Below, piece by piece: positions 51,392-59,085 of a stretch of 64,000 nt of DNA; the first letter of the stretch is position 1, and each line of letters opens with the position of its first letter. Under the pieces are notes generated by a model. It saw nothing but the letters and a program-made list of their open reading frames with translations. It searched no databases and was not told where the DNA came from. The DNA is from Gemmatimonadota bacterium (lineage in GTDB: Bacteria > Gemmatimonadota > Gemmatimonadetes > Longimicrobiales > Gaopeijiaceae). The stretch spans positions 1 to 64,000 of the forward strand of contig JAPPNN010000003.1 in NCBI GenBank assembly GCA_028873815.1. Direction: 5' to 3'. The position numbers and the translations under genes were made by a program.

Positions 51392-51682
51392 ATGACCGAG
51401 AAAAAGGGACGCATCGGCTCCTCCTTCGAGGACTATCTCGCCGAGCAGGGAATCCTCGAGGAAACCAGTGTGATCACCGTAAAGCGTATCCTGGCCTGGC
51501 AGCTGGAGCAGGCCATGGAGAAAAGGCAGATGAGCAAGAGTGCCATGGCTCGGGCGATGCGAACCAGCCGCAGCCAACTGGACCGGATTCTTGATCCCGA
51601 AAACGACCACATCCGCCTCGACACTCTCAACACGGCCGCGAACGTGCTCGGCCTCAATCTGCGGATTGAGCTGGTCGGCTAG
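51392..51682 (+). CDS. Xre-family antitoxin-type HTH protein (orphan)
   Basis: 96 residues: GSSFEDYLAEQGILEETSVITVKRILAWQLEQAMEKRQMSKSAMARAMRTSRSQLDRILDPENDHIRLDTLNTAANVLGLNL. This is the HigA2-type antitoxin pattern (F-x-D-x-L-x-E-x-G-I-L, then R-I-x-A-W-Q, then TSRSQLDRLLDP). The toxin normally lies immediately upstream, but 51224-51391 holds only a short unrecognised frame. Its role here may be simple DNA binding or addiction remnant. Confidence 0.82.
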   Translation: MTEKKGRIGSSFEDYLAEQGILEETSVITVKRILAWQLEQAMEKRQMSKSAMARAMRTSRSQLDRILDPENDHIRLDTLNTAANVLGLNLRIELVG

Positions 51683-51723
51683 CGGCTGCTCCCCGTCGGG
51701 CGCAACGGTGGCGTCCGGCGGAC

Positions 51724-51772
51724 TTTAGCCACGATTATCCATCAGTGGATAATTGTCCACTCGTTGGCTAAA
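51724..51772. repeat. Nested inverted repeats with DnaA-box-like sites
   Basis: Outer arms TTTAGCCA (51724-51731) and TGGCTAAA (51765-51772) enclose a perfect hairpin ATTATCCA-TCAG-TGGATAAT (51734-51753), followed by TTGTCCACT (51753-51761). The 9-mers TTATCCATC, TTATCCACT (reverse strand) and TTGTCCACT each resemble the DnaA box TTATCCACA. No U-run follows, so a terminator is unlikely. It lies between two convergent genes. Confidence 0.5.
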
Positions 51773-51824
51773 ACCGGGTAGTGAAGAAGGCTTACAACCC
51801 GGGCGCTGGCTTCATCGGCAACCC

Positions 51825-53051
51825 CTACCGGCCCACCAACTCGTACACCACCACGCTCTCCACATCCATCTCGTCCACCTGCATGCCGAGGATGAGCCCG
51901 CCGGCCACGTCGAGAATGCGGAACCGGGGCGGAGTCTCCACCGTGCCCAACCACTCCCCAACCGGAGCGATCACCGCGTAGGGCGGCACGCTGTGGCGCT
52001 CGCCATCCGGCTTGTAGGAGGGCAGCCACACCCTGCCCTCGACGTCGGTGAACGGATCGGCGAAGAGCGGCATGGGACGGCCGATGCTGGCACGATAGAT
52101 GGCCATGATTCGCCGGGTGCTCTCCGTGATTCGGTCCTCGGGCAGGTTCGGGCTGTGCTTGCGGACCTCCAACCGGTGCTGGGCCTCGATGGGCTGCATC
52201 CACGCCTCGGTCAGAAGAGCCGGGTCAGCTTGCCAGCGGACAATCTGCGTTGCGGTGCCGTCGGCGAGGCGCCAGATGACTTCCGCCCTGTCCGATCTGG
52301 TCTGGACGAAGTGCCCGGCGGTGACTGTCACGTCACCGTAGGCCGGGATCGGTTCCCACTCGAGCCCCGGCGGTATGCGCGGCATGAAGTCGTACGACGC
52401 GACGGTGTCGAGGGCTCCGGTCTCCATGTCGAATCGGGCCATGTGGCCGGGGCGCCACGCCTCTTCGTCGCTGAATGAAGCGTAGGACGTGGCCAGCAGC
52501 AGCTCTCCGGGTGACCCGATTCCCTTGACGTCCAGGCTGGGAGAGCGCGGAAGGGCCGTGATGTCGGCTACCGAATCCCTGACGAAGAGGGTCGCGCGGG
52601 CGAGATTGGGGTCTGCGATGAGGATGCTGTCCTGTGCCAGTACGAATATGGCGTCGACGTAGGTGACTTCCCCCGGTCCTTCTCCTTCGGCGGCCAGGAC
52701 CGCGTGCGTCGTGCCGTCGGGGCTGAACGCGACCAGTTCGACGTTCCACTGGTCGTACACGACCGCGCTGCCGTCCGGCAGGAGGCGTCCGGCGCTGGCC
52801 TCCTGAAAGGAATAGTCACCGGGGGTTGCGCCGTGGCGGTAGCGAGGTTCGGCGGCGAGCTGGAAGGGAGCGGGGGCGGTTGGGGTGTGGTCGTAGGTGA
52901 CGATGCGGACGCCCGCGCTGTCGGCGATGTGGGGTGGGGTGACGGCGACGGGCGGGGTGTCGGGTGCGCAGGCGACGAGCGGGGCCAGGAGGGTGATCGG
53001 CGCCACGAGCGCGGGGACCAGGCGAGGTCGAGTGGGCAAGGTCATTCCCAT
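51825..53051 (-). CDS. 6-bladed beta-propeller lipoprotein
   Basis: About 408 residues from ATG 53051; the track's frame to 53798 runs through the divergent nuclease gene and is not coding there. Lipobox LLAPLVAC. Opening motif DSAGVRIVTYDHTP ... AEPRYRHG; signature LAAEGEGPGEV; C-terminal PPRFRILDVAGGLILGMQVDEMDVESVVVYELVGR. These motifs are shared with the tandem pair at 57811 and 59082, so all three are close paralogues. A tandem dyad element starts 24 bp upstream of the start codon. Confidence 0.87.
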   Translation of the reverse strand: MGMTLPTRPRLVPALVAPITLLAPLVACAPDTPPVAVTPPHIADSAGVRIVTYDHTPTAPAPFQLAAEPRYRHGATPGDYSFQEASAGRLLPDGSAVVYDQWNVELVAFSPDGTTHAVLAAEGEGPGEVTYVDAIFVLAQDSILIADPNLARATLFVRDSVADITALPRSPSLDVKGIGSPGELLLATSYASFSDEEAWRPGHMARFDMETGALDTVASYDFMPRIPPGLEWEPIPAYGDVTVTAGHFVQTRSDRAEVIWRLADGTATQIVRWQADPALLTEAWMQPIEAQHRLEVRKHSPNLPEDRITESTRRIMAIYRASIGRPMPLFADPFTDVEGRVWLPSYKPDGERHSVPPYAVIAPVGEWLGTVETPPRFRILDVAGGLILGMQVDEMDVESVVVYELVGR

Positions 53052-53075
53052 GGGAAGCGGTGCGCGGGTGCGAAT

Positions 53076-53112
53076 GTAAACAGCAGTATACATAATGGAA
53101 ACCGAAGTTGTC
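53076..53112 (+). repeat. 37-bp tandem-dyad element, copy E
   Basis: Dyads GTAAAC-N4-GTATAC (53076-53091) and GGAAAC-N4-GTTGTC (53097-53112), 5 bp apart. It lies between the divergent propeller gene (start 53051) and the nuclease gene (start 53160), in the position of a shared control region. Confidence 0.72.
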
Positions 53113-53159
53113 TTTTCGTGTCCCAACCATTGAAGGTCGTACGGAGGTGTCGAACGCCA

Positions 53160-53954
53160 ATGAAGGTGCTCACATGGAACGTCAATAAAGCGGGCGAGTC
53201 CCGGCGCGGGCTGTGGGAAATGCTTCGGCGCGAAGACGCGGATATCGTCCTGCTTCAGGAAGTTACCGGAATCCCCGGGTGTATCCGGGACCATTACCAA
53301 TGCCATTGGGTATCCCCACGGTTCTTTGAAGACTACAACGCACCGTTTTCGACCGCCGTGCTTTCGAAGGGGCTGATCGACGCCACGCCGTACCTGGAAT
53401 CGGAGTTGGGATGGGTCAACAGGATCCAAACGGAGCGCTACGGATGGATTGTCGGATGTAAGACGCGACTTGCCTCTGGAGAGCAATTCCGGGTCGTTTT
53501 GGTTTACTCGCCCGCCTTTCCAATTCCGCAAGGGCAATGGGCCGAGGCGGATGTGACGGGCATCAAGCTGACGAATAACCGTGACCTCTGGTTTACCGAG
53601 ATCCTGTGGGCACAGCTCCGCAATGCAGACATCTCCGACGATACGAACTGGATTGTCGCCGGTGATTTCAACAGTTCGGTACTGTTCGACGAACCGAAAG
53701 ACACGGGCAACCGAGAGATCATCGAACGGCTGAATGCACTCGGGTTGACCGATTGTCTGAGCCACTTTCATCGCGGCCCTGTACCGACCTTTCAGCACAC
53801 GTCAAAGTCAGTTGATCATCAGCTCGACTACTGCTACGTGAACACGCCGATGCTTGACCGCCTCAGGACGGCTCGAGTGCCGAGTCACAAGGATATCTTC
53901 TACACAACGCCGAGACTGAGCGACCACCTTCCGATTGTGTGCGAATTCGACTAA
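53160..53954 (+). CDS. Endonuclease/exonuclease/phosphatase-family protein
   Basis: About 264 residues from ATG 53160, where homology begins (MKVLTWNVNKAG); the track start at 52704 lies in the divergent gene. Motifs in order: LTWNVN, DIVLLQEVTG, VYSPAF, WIVAGDFNSS and the terminal LSDHLPIVCEFD. These supply the metal-binding Asn/Glu/Asp and catalytic His/Asp of the EEP (DNase I-like) fold. No signal peptide, so a cytoplasmic DNA-repair nuclease or a phosphodiesterase; substrate unknown. Divergent from a propeller gene across element E. Confidence 0.85.
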   Translation: MKVLTWNVNKAGESRRGLWEMLRREDADIVLLQEVTGIPGCIRDHYQCHWVSPRFFEDYNAPFSTAVLSKGLIDATPYLESELGWVNRIQTERYGWIVGCKTRLASGEQFRVVLVYSPAFPIPQGQWAEADVTGIKLTNNRDLWFTEILWAQLRNADISDDTNWIVAGDFNSSVLFDEPKDTGNREIIERLNALGLTDCLSHFHRGPVPTFQHTSKSVDHQLDYCYVNTPMLDRLRTARVPSHKDIFYTTPRLSDHLPIVCEFD

Positions 53955-53973
53955 AGGGACGTCCGGTCCAGCC

Positions 53974-55323
53974 CTACCGCCCCACCACCCGCTTCACCAC
54001 CACCCTGTTCAGCCCGACTTCGTCCCTCTCCACGAACGCCAGCAGTCCCCCCGGACCGAACGCGGTCGGCATGACGGTGTCACTCGGATAACTCCCCAGG
54101 TAGCGGCCGTCGGCGGTCAGCACGTCCATCGAGCCATCGCTGAGCAGATCCTCGCCCCGTCGGCGCACCCAGATCTCGCCCTCCCAGGTCGTACGCATGT
54201 CGACGACGACCGGGATTTCGTCCGCGGACGGCAACGCCTCGAGATAGGCGCGCCTCGTTCTCTTCAAGCCCTCCAACATGATGTCGCGCGGAAGACCGGC
54301 GACGGCCTCGCCAGTCCGCCCATCCACAACCCGCTGTGGCTGCGCGCTCATGGATGCCTCGATGGCCACGTATTCCACCACCTGGCGCTCGATTTCGGCC
54401 TCCAGTAGCCGGTCCGTCACCGGTTGCGGGAATAGCGGACGACGCAGGATCCGGGAGACCGAACCGTCCGGCCCGGTGAGCTTGATCGCGTAGGCCGTGG
54501 AGTCGGAAAACGCTATGCCGCCACCGGGGAGCGGACCCACGAACAGTCCGGGATCGAAGGTGCGCGGCGGCGGTGTCTGGTCGCCGGTCGTGATCTCGTG
54601 TCCGTTCACACGAAACGTGATGATGCCGGCGGACGGAGGGGCCCACGCGTAAGTGATGGTCTCCCTGACCACGGCATCGCGGTCGAGCCCGAGGCGAACG
54701 ATCGGACGTTTGCCGGGGGGATCTTCCTCGCCGGGCGCCCGCATCCCCTCGATGATCGTCAGCCCGCCCGACACGACAACCGCGTCCCGCCCAGCGCCGT
54801 CGGCATAGATCCGGCCCCGAACGTTGAGCAGGTCCTCTCCTACCCGGACGTTGCGGTCGAGCGTGCCGTCTCTGCCAAAGACCTGGAAGGAGCGATGCCC
54901 GGCGATGTCGCCCACGACTGCGCGTCCATCCGCCATGGCCGTCAGTTGATCGGGAAAGCTGAACTCGCCCGGACCCGCCCCCTGCCGCCCGATGAATCTC
55001 ACCAGCTCGCCATCCGGGTCGACGACGAAGACCCTGTACGCGTGAAGGTCGAGAAGGTAGAGGTTGCCCGCGCCGTCGAAAGCCGCTTCAAAGATTGCCC
55101 CGAACTGCTGCCATTCGGGCCCGTCGAACGAGCCGAGCCGGAACACCTCCTCGAAGTCGGCCCCGAGCGGAATGTCGTCGGCCGGGAGTTCGATGATGTC
55201 CGGGGCGGTTGCGGGGAGCGCGGACAGGAGAAAGAGGGAACAGCAGGCAGCTGCCACCTTGTGTCCGAATCGAAGGCCGAAGGCAGGTGCCTTTCCGGCG
55301 GGAACAGACCGGGTCAGCTTCAC
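53974..55323 (-). CDS. 6-bladed beta-propeller exported protein
   Basis: 449 residues. Its N-terminus has a Cys-containing hydrophobic stretch (VAAACCSLFLLSALPATAPD) that looks like a signal peptide. Signature IGRQGAGPGEF; distal FSDSTAYAIKL and C-terminal GRYLGSYPSDTVMPTAFGPGGLLAF place it with the propellers at 2061 and 19327. Its ATG overlaps the stop of the upstream lipoprotein gene by 4 bp, so it is translationally coupled to it. Confidence 0.87.
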   Translation of the reverse strand: MKLTRSVPAGKAPAFGLRFGHKVAAACCSLFLLSALPATAPDIIELPADDIPLGADFEEVFRLGSFDGPEWQQFGAIFEAAFDGAGNLYLLDLHAYRVFVVDPDGELVRFIGRQGAGPGEFSFPDQLTAMADGRAVVGDIAGHRSFQVFGRDGTLDRNVRVGEDLLNVRGRIYADGAGRDAVVVSGGLTIIEGMRAPGEEDPPGKRPIVRLGLDRDAVVRETITYAWAPPSAGIITFRVNGHEITTGDQTPPPRTFDPGLFVGPLPGGGIAFSDSTAYAIKLTGPDGSVSRILRRPLFPQPVTDRLLEAEIERQVVEYVAIEASMSAQPQRVVDGRTGEAVAGLPRDIMLEGLKRTRRAYLEALPSADEIPVVVDMRTTWEGEIWVRRRGEDLLSDGSMDVLTADGRYLGSYPSDTVMPTAFGPGGLLAFVERDEVGLNRVVVKRVVGR

Positions 55324-55895
55324 GAGTCGGCTACCCGGGTGTAGACGAAAGAGCGCACCTGGGTGGCTTCCACCACTCTGCCTCCGGAGTTCCTCATGCC
55401 GCCTGTACGCGTCAGGACTAGAGCGCCGTCCCTCGTGAGTTCAAAGCGGTCGGAAACCCAGCCGACGCTTGGTATCCTGCGCCGCACGACCGGTGTGCCC
55501 GCCCTCCACGTCAGCGTCAAGGATTGCTGTACTTCACCGTCCTCGCCAAGCACTTCGATCGGGGTGCCGTCAAGAGGTATCGCAGCGGAGAATGCCGGCT
55601 GATCGCTGGAAAGCCGGAAGATCGAGTCGCTCACCTCCAGTCGAAATCGCTCTGCCCGGACGGCCATTACGGCGCCGAACCTCTGGGTAGTCACGGCGGT
55701 GAACCCGTAGCCATCCCGGGACGCGAACTGCAACCCGACGGGTTCACGGTCCGCGGCCTCGAGCACCCATTCGCCGTTGTACGGGAGTAGCGTCACGATG
55801 TCTGGGGCCGGGACAGGGCCGCTGGCGCAGCCGCCAACGGCCAGAACGCTCGCTCCTGCGATTCCAAAGACGGCCGGTCGAAGGCATCGGGTCAT
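55320..55895 (-). CDS. Small lipoprotein, paralogue of 35905-36471
   Basis: 191 residues; lipobox SVLAVGGC at about residues 16-23. Beta-rich blocks PYNGEWVLEA, LQFASRDGYGF, RAERFRLEVSDSIFRLSSDQP, LDGTPIEVLGEDGE and GTPVVRRRIPSVGWVSDRFELT match those in the lipoprotein 35905-36471 in the same order. Function unknown. First gene of a two-gene operon with a propeller. Confidence 0.8.
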   Translation of the reverse strand: MTRCLRPAVFGIAGASVLAVGGCASGPVPAPDIVTLLPYNGEWVLEAADREPVGLQFASRDGYGFTAVTTQRFGAVMAVRAERFRLEVSDSIFRLSSDQPAFSAAIPLDGTPIEVLGEDGEVQQSLTLTWRAGTPVVRRRIPSVGWVSDRFELTRDGALVLTRTGGMRNSGGRVVEATQVRSFVYTRVADS

Positions 55896-55984
55896 TCGGG
55901 ACTCCTTGTTCGAAAGAACATCAAGCCTCCAGAGCGTTCTACCAAAACGCGCGCCCGGACGTTCCGTATTGACGCCAGTTTGTA

Positions 55985-56019
55985 ATACGTATACGGTTAA
56001 TCACTATACGTCGACGTAT
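55985..56019. promoter_or_regulatory. VapBC operator and promoter
   Basis: ATACGTAT (55985-55992) and the perfect 14-bp palindrome ATACGTCGACGTAT (56006-56019) lie 15 bp before the vapB start. A TTGACG box upstream (55970) and TATACG within the region could form the promoter. The repeats sharing ATACGT suggest autorepression by the VapBC complex. Confidence 0.55.
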
Positions 56020-56033
56020 CCCATGACAGCGGC

Positions 56034-56255
56034 ATGAAACAGAAACTCACGATCACCGTGGATCCCGAAGTCCTCGTCGCCGCGAAGCGGTATGCGCGAT
56101 CGCGTGGCGTGTCGCTGTCGTCGCTGGTCGAGCGGGCGTTGCGGGCCGAGGCGACGGTCGGTGAGCCATCCTTCGCCTCGCGTTGGAGAGGCCGGTTCCA
56201 GGCCGCCGAGCTTGACGATCCCCTGTACGACGCGCTGGCCCGGAAGTACCTGTGA
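56034..56255 (+). CDS. vapB: VapB-type antitoxin
   Basis: 73 residues. N-terminal ribbon-helix-helix: KQKLTITVDPEVLVAAKRYARSRGVSLSSLVERALRAE, then a C-terminal toxin-binding tail (FASRWRGRFQAAELDDPLYDALARKYL). The stop overlaps the vapC GTG by 4 bp. Palindromes just upstream fit its role as autorepressor. Confidence 0.83.
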   Translation: MKQKLTITVDPEVLVAAKRYARSRGVSLSSLVERALRAEATVGEPSFASRWRGRFQAAELDDPLYDALARKYL

Positions 56256-56659
56256 TCCTGATCGACACGGATGTGCTCATCGACGTGGCGCTCGATCGCA
56301 AACCGTTCTCCAACGCGGCCTCCGAACTGCTCGACCGCCTGCAGACGGGACCTAAGCGCGCGTTCGTAGCGTGGCACACCCTTTCGAACTTCTACTACCT
56401 TGTCGCGCCTTCGCACGGCGGTTTGGATACGCGTTCCTTCATCACCGAACTGATCCGCTTTGTGGCTGTGGCGGAGTGCGGTACAGACGCAATCGCCTAC
56501 GCTGCCCGACTGGACCTGGCCGACTTCGAGGACGCAATGCAGGTCGCCGCAGCACGCGCTTGCGGCGCCGGTTTCGTCGTCACGAGGAACGCGAAGGATT
56601 TCACACGCTCGCCGATCCCCGCAGTCACGCCGTCGGAGGCGCTGGAAACGTTGTTCTGA
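56252..56659 (+). CDS. vapC: VapC-type PIN-domain toxin
   Basis: 135 residues from GTG. PIN acidic residues: ILIDTDVLIDVALDR (first Asp), a central Glu in FITELIRFVAVAECG, ADFEDAMQVAAA (third acidic) and FVVTRNAKDFTRS (fourth). RNase acting on tRNA or rRNA in the known family; held inactive by the adjacent VapB. Complete and apparently intact. Confidence 0.85.
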   Translation: MILIDTDVLIDVALDRKPFSNAASELLDRLQTGPKRAFVAWHTLSNFYYLVAPSHGGLDTRSFITELIRFVAVAECGTDAIAYAARLDLADFEDAMQVAAARACGAGFVVTRNAKDFTRSPIPAVTPSEALETLF

Positions 56660-56706
56660 AGCGGGGCTTCAACGGGCTCCAGCAGTTTCCTCGGTCATTG
56701 CTGAAG

Positions 56707-57750
56707 CTATCGTCGACAACCTGTCACACCGTCTTCATCGGCCCGATCGACAAGTCGTGTGAATCGGATGGCTTCACTCAGGGCTTCTCGGAAGCCATCC
56801 GGAGCATCGATCCATGCGTTGTGATTGCTCCGTGTCAGCACCGTGACTTTGACTTGAAAGCAGTCACGAGAGAGTTCCTGCCACTGGGGCGCCCCGGGGC
56901 CGAGGTAGTCATGGTCACCCTGGATAACCGCTATGGGGACAGGATGTGTGGTGATCACGTCCGAGAAGTCGAGGGTGTCCGGCAGGCTGCCGCCCACCGC
57001 CATGCCTACGCGGTGATTGTAGTAGACGGCACTGCCGGCAGCAGTCGCCTCGCGCCAGCGGCTCAAATCCATGATCGTGATGGGCGCCTGGCTTTGGATA
57101 CGCCAACGTATCGTTGACTGCCTGGGCGTATCTTCACTTGCATCCTCGGGCAGGCCCGCCGCTCGAAGCACCTGCCCGATTTCTTCATCGCGGTCGAGTA
57201 GCTGGCCCTGTCTTACCCGCATTTCCTCGCCCAGCCCGGCCACCCCGCGTTCCGTCTTCGGTGGAAAAGCCGCAGCCAGGATGAGTCCGGCTACGTTCTC
57301 GGGATGGCCTTCGAAATACTTGAGCGCGATCAGGCTGCCCCACGAATGCCCGAAGAGGACGAGTTGCTTCAGACCCATAGCTTCGCGCAGAGTCTCCAGG
57401 TCGTTGACAAGCACCTCGGCGGTCAGCGCGGGGACGTCAGCGTCCGGGATTGGCGACATCAAGCTGCCGCGCTGATCGAACAGTATGAATCTTGCCTCTT
57501 TGGTGTGTGGACGTAGCGCGTCAACGATGTAGTAGAAGTTGTTCCCGGGTCCCCCGTGAAGAAAAACGACAGGCGGCCCCTCGCCAAGTTCGGTGACATA
57601 GAGTCGTGCTTGTCCGTCCTTTGTCGGCAGGTACCAGGCGTTCTGTTGAAGTTCACCGAAGACATCCAATGCGTTGTCGAGGGAGCAGCTACTTGCGACA
57701 ACGGAAGACAAAGCAAGTCCGGCAGCGAGGCCGGCAGAGCGCATTTTCAT
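56707..57750 (-). CDS. Alpha/beta hydrolase lipoprotein (proline iminopeptidase-like)
   Basis: 347 residues with a lipobox (SVVASSC near residue 22). Hydrolase motifs: VVFLHGGPGNNFYY (oxyanion region, HGGPG as in proline iminopeptidases), FILFDQRGSLMS, nucleophile elbow FGHSWGSLIAL, AVIQGDHDYLGPG (Asp) and SNHNAWIDAP (His). It would act on small peptides or esters outside the cytoplasm. Upstream neighbour is VapBC on the other strand; no operon partner is clear. Confidence 0.85.
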   Translation of the reverse strand: MKMRSAGLAAGLALSSVVASSCSLDNALDVFGELQQNAWYLPTKDGQARLYVTELGEGPPVVFLHGGPGNNFYYIVDALRPHTKEARFILFDQRGSLMSPIPDADVPALTAEVLVNDLETLREAMGLKQLVLFGHSWGSLIALKYFEGHPENVAGLILAAAFPPKTERGVAGLGEEMRVRQGQLLDRDEEIGQVLRAAGLPEDASEDTPRQSTIRWRIQSQAPITIMDLSRWREATAAGSAVYYNHRVGMAVGGSLPDTLDFSDVITTHPVPIAVIQGDHDYLGPGAPQWQELSRDCFQVKVTVLTRSNHNAWIDAPDGFREALSEAIRFTRLVDRADEDGVTGCRR

Positions 57751-57810
57751 TGGAACGGACGTGTGAGCACGAGGGGCAGGGGCGGAAGCGCTTCCGCCGA
57801 TTTCAGTGGA

Positions 57811-59085
57811 TCACATCGAGCCACTACGAGGGACCTGGGTGTCAGGGTTCAGGCCAAAGGTCCACCCAACCACCTCAAACACCACTACACTCTCCACGTC
57901 CATCTCATCCCTGAGCACCCCCAGCACTAGCCCTCCCGCCACATCGAGGATTCGGAACCTGGGCGGAGTCTCAACCTGTCCCAGCCACTCCCCGTCCGGG
58001 GAAATGACTGTGTACGGCGACCCCTCTTCCGGATAGGTCATCCGGTAGGACGGCAGCCATATGTTTCCGACGGCGTCGGCGAAGGGGATACCGAAAAGCG
58101 GCAAAGGCCGGCCGAGCATGGCGCGATACCACGACATGCCTTCCTGAACCAGCTCCTCCAGCCGGGCATCGGACACTTGGTAGTTTATTCGGCCCATCAT
58201 TCGGTCATAGGCCTCGACGGGTTCCAGGAGTTCCTCGGTCAGCAGCGTGCGCTCGGCCCGCCAGCGCATGATCTGGGTTACCGTGCCGTCCGGCAGACGC
58301 CAGGTGACCTCGGGCCTGTCGGACCGCGTGTAGACGAACTGCCCGGCGGCGACCGTGACCTCGCCAAGAGTCCTGATCGGATTCGCCGGCAGCCCCGGCG
58401 GGTTCCCCGGCCAGTTGTCGTACGACGCGACCGTGTCGAGGGCGCCGGTTTCAGTATCGAACAGGGTCATGTGCCCAGGGAGCCACACCTCCTCCTCTAC
58501 GGTCCGGTAAACGGCGGGGTACCGGTTTTTGAGCATCAGTTCACCCGATGAACCGATCCCTGCCACACCGAGGTGGGCTGCGCGAGGGAGGCTCGCGATG
58601 CGCGCTACCGAATCCCGGACGAAGAGAGTGAGGCGAGACAGACGATTGTCGGGCACAAGGACGCTGTCCTGGCCCAGGACGAACATCGAGTAGGGGTAGA
58701 TAAGTTCGCCCGGCCCCTCTCCCTGCCTGGCGAGCACCTCGTGTGTCTTGCCGTCCGGACCCAGGACGACCAATTCGCTGTTCTCCCGATCAGCAACGAC
58801 CGCGCCTCCATCCGGGAAGAGCCGACCGACGTTGACCAACTGAAAGGTGTAGTCGCCCGGGTTGGCGCCGTGGCGGTAGCGGGGTTCCGCTCCGAGGTGA
58901 AAGGGTGCGGTGATGGCTGGCGTGCCATCGTACGTGACAGTCCGCACGCCGGCGCTGTCCATGATTTGCACCGGGACATCGCCCGGTGTCGCGGATTCGC
59001 CCGTGCAGGCGAAGAGCGAGCCCAAGAGTGCGATTGCCGCCAGGAGCGTGGGGATTACCTGGGCGCGCCTGCGTAAGCCCTTCAC
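57811..59085 (-). CDS. 6-bladed beta-propeller lipoprotein (tandem copy 2)
   Basis: 424 residues; lipobox LLGSLFAC. DSAGVRTVTYDGTPAITAPFHLGAEPRYRHGANPGDYTFQL at the start, signature LARQGEGPGEL, and PPRFRILDVAGGLVLGVLRDEMDVESVVVFEVVG near the end, followed by an extra tail (TFGLNPDTQVPRSGSM). Its start overlaps the stop of the next upstream propeller (59082-60305) by 4 bp. Protein and DNA are very similar between the two, including the conserved ending block, so this is a recent tandem duplication. The C-terminal tail may have arisen from a stop-codon change. Confidence 0.88.
   Translation of the reverse strand: MKGLRRRAQVIPTLLAAIALLGSLFACTGESATPGDVPVQIMDSAGVRTVTYDGTPAITAPFHLGAEPRYRHGANPGDYTFQLVNVGRLFPDGGAVVADRENSELVVLGPDGKTHEVLARQGEGPGELIYPYSMFVLGQDSVLVPDNRLSRLTLFVRDSVARIASLPRAAHLGVAGIGSSGELMLKNRYPAVYRTVEEEVWLPGHMTLFDTETGALDTVASYDNWPGNPPGLPANPIRTLGEVTVAAGQFVYTRSDRPEVTWRLPDGTVTQIMRWRAERTLLTEELLEPVEAYDRMMGRINYQVSDARLEELVQEGMSWYRAMLGRPLPLFGIPFADAVGNIWLPSYRMTYPEEGSPYTVISPDGEWLGQVETPPRFRILDVAGGLVLGVLRDEMDVESVVVFEVVGWTFGLNPDTQVPRSGSM

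Noticed and set aside
51724-51772. Hairpin as a rho-independent terminator
   Set aside because: No T-run follows on either strand; the DnaA-box-like content is the better description.
12643-53112. Tandem elements as integron attC sites
   Set aside because: They lack the long imperfect stem and the cassette order of attC sites, and no integrase is present.
52704-53159. Extended N-terminus of the nuclease frame
   Set aside because: It lies antisense to the propeller lipoprotein start and through element E; homology begins at ATG 53160.
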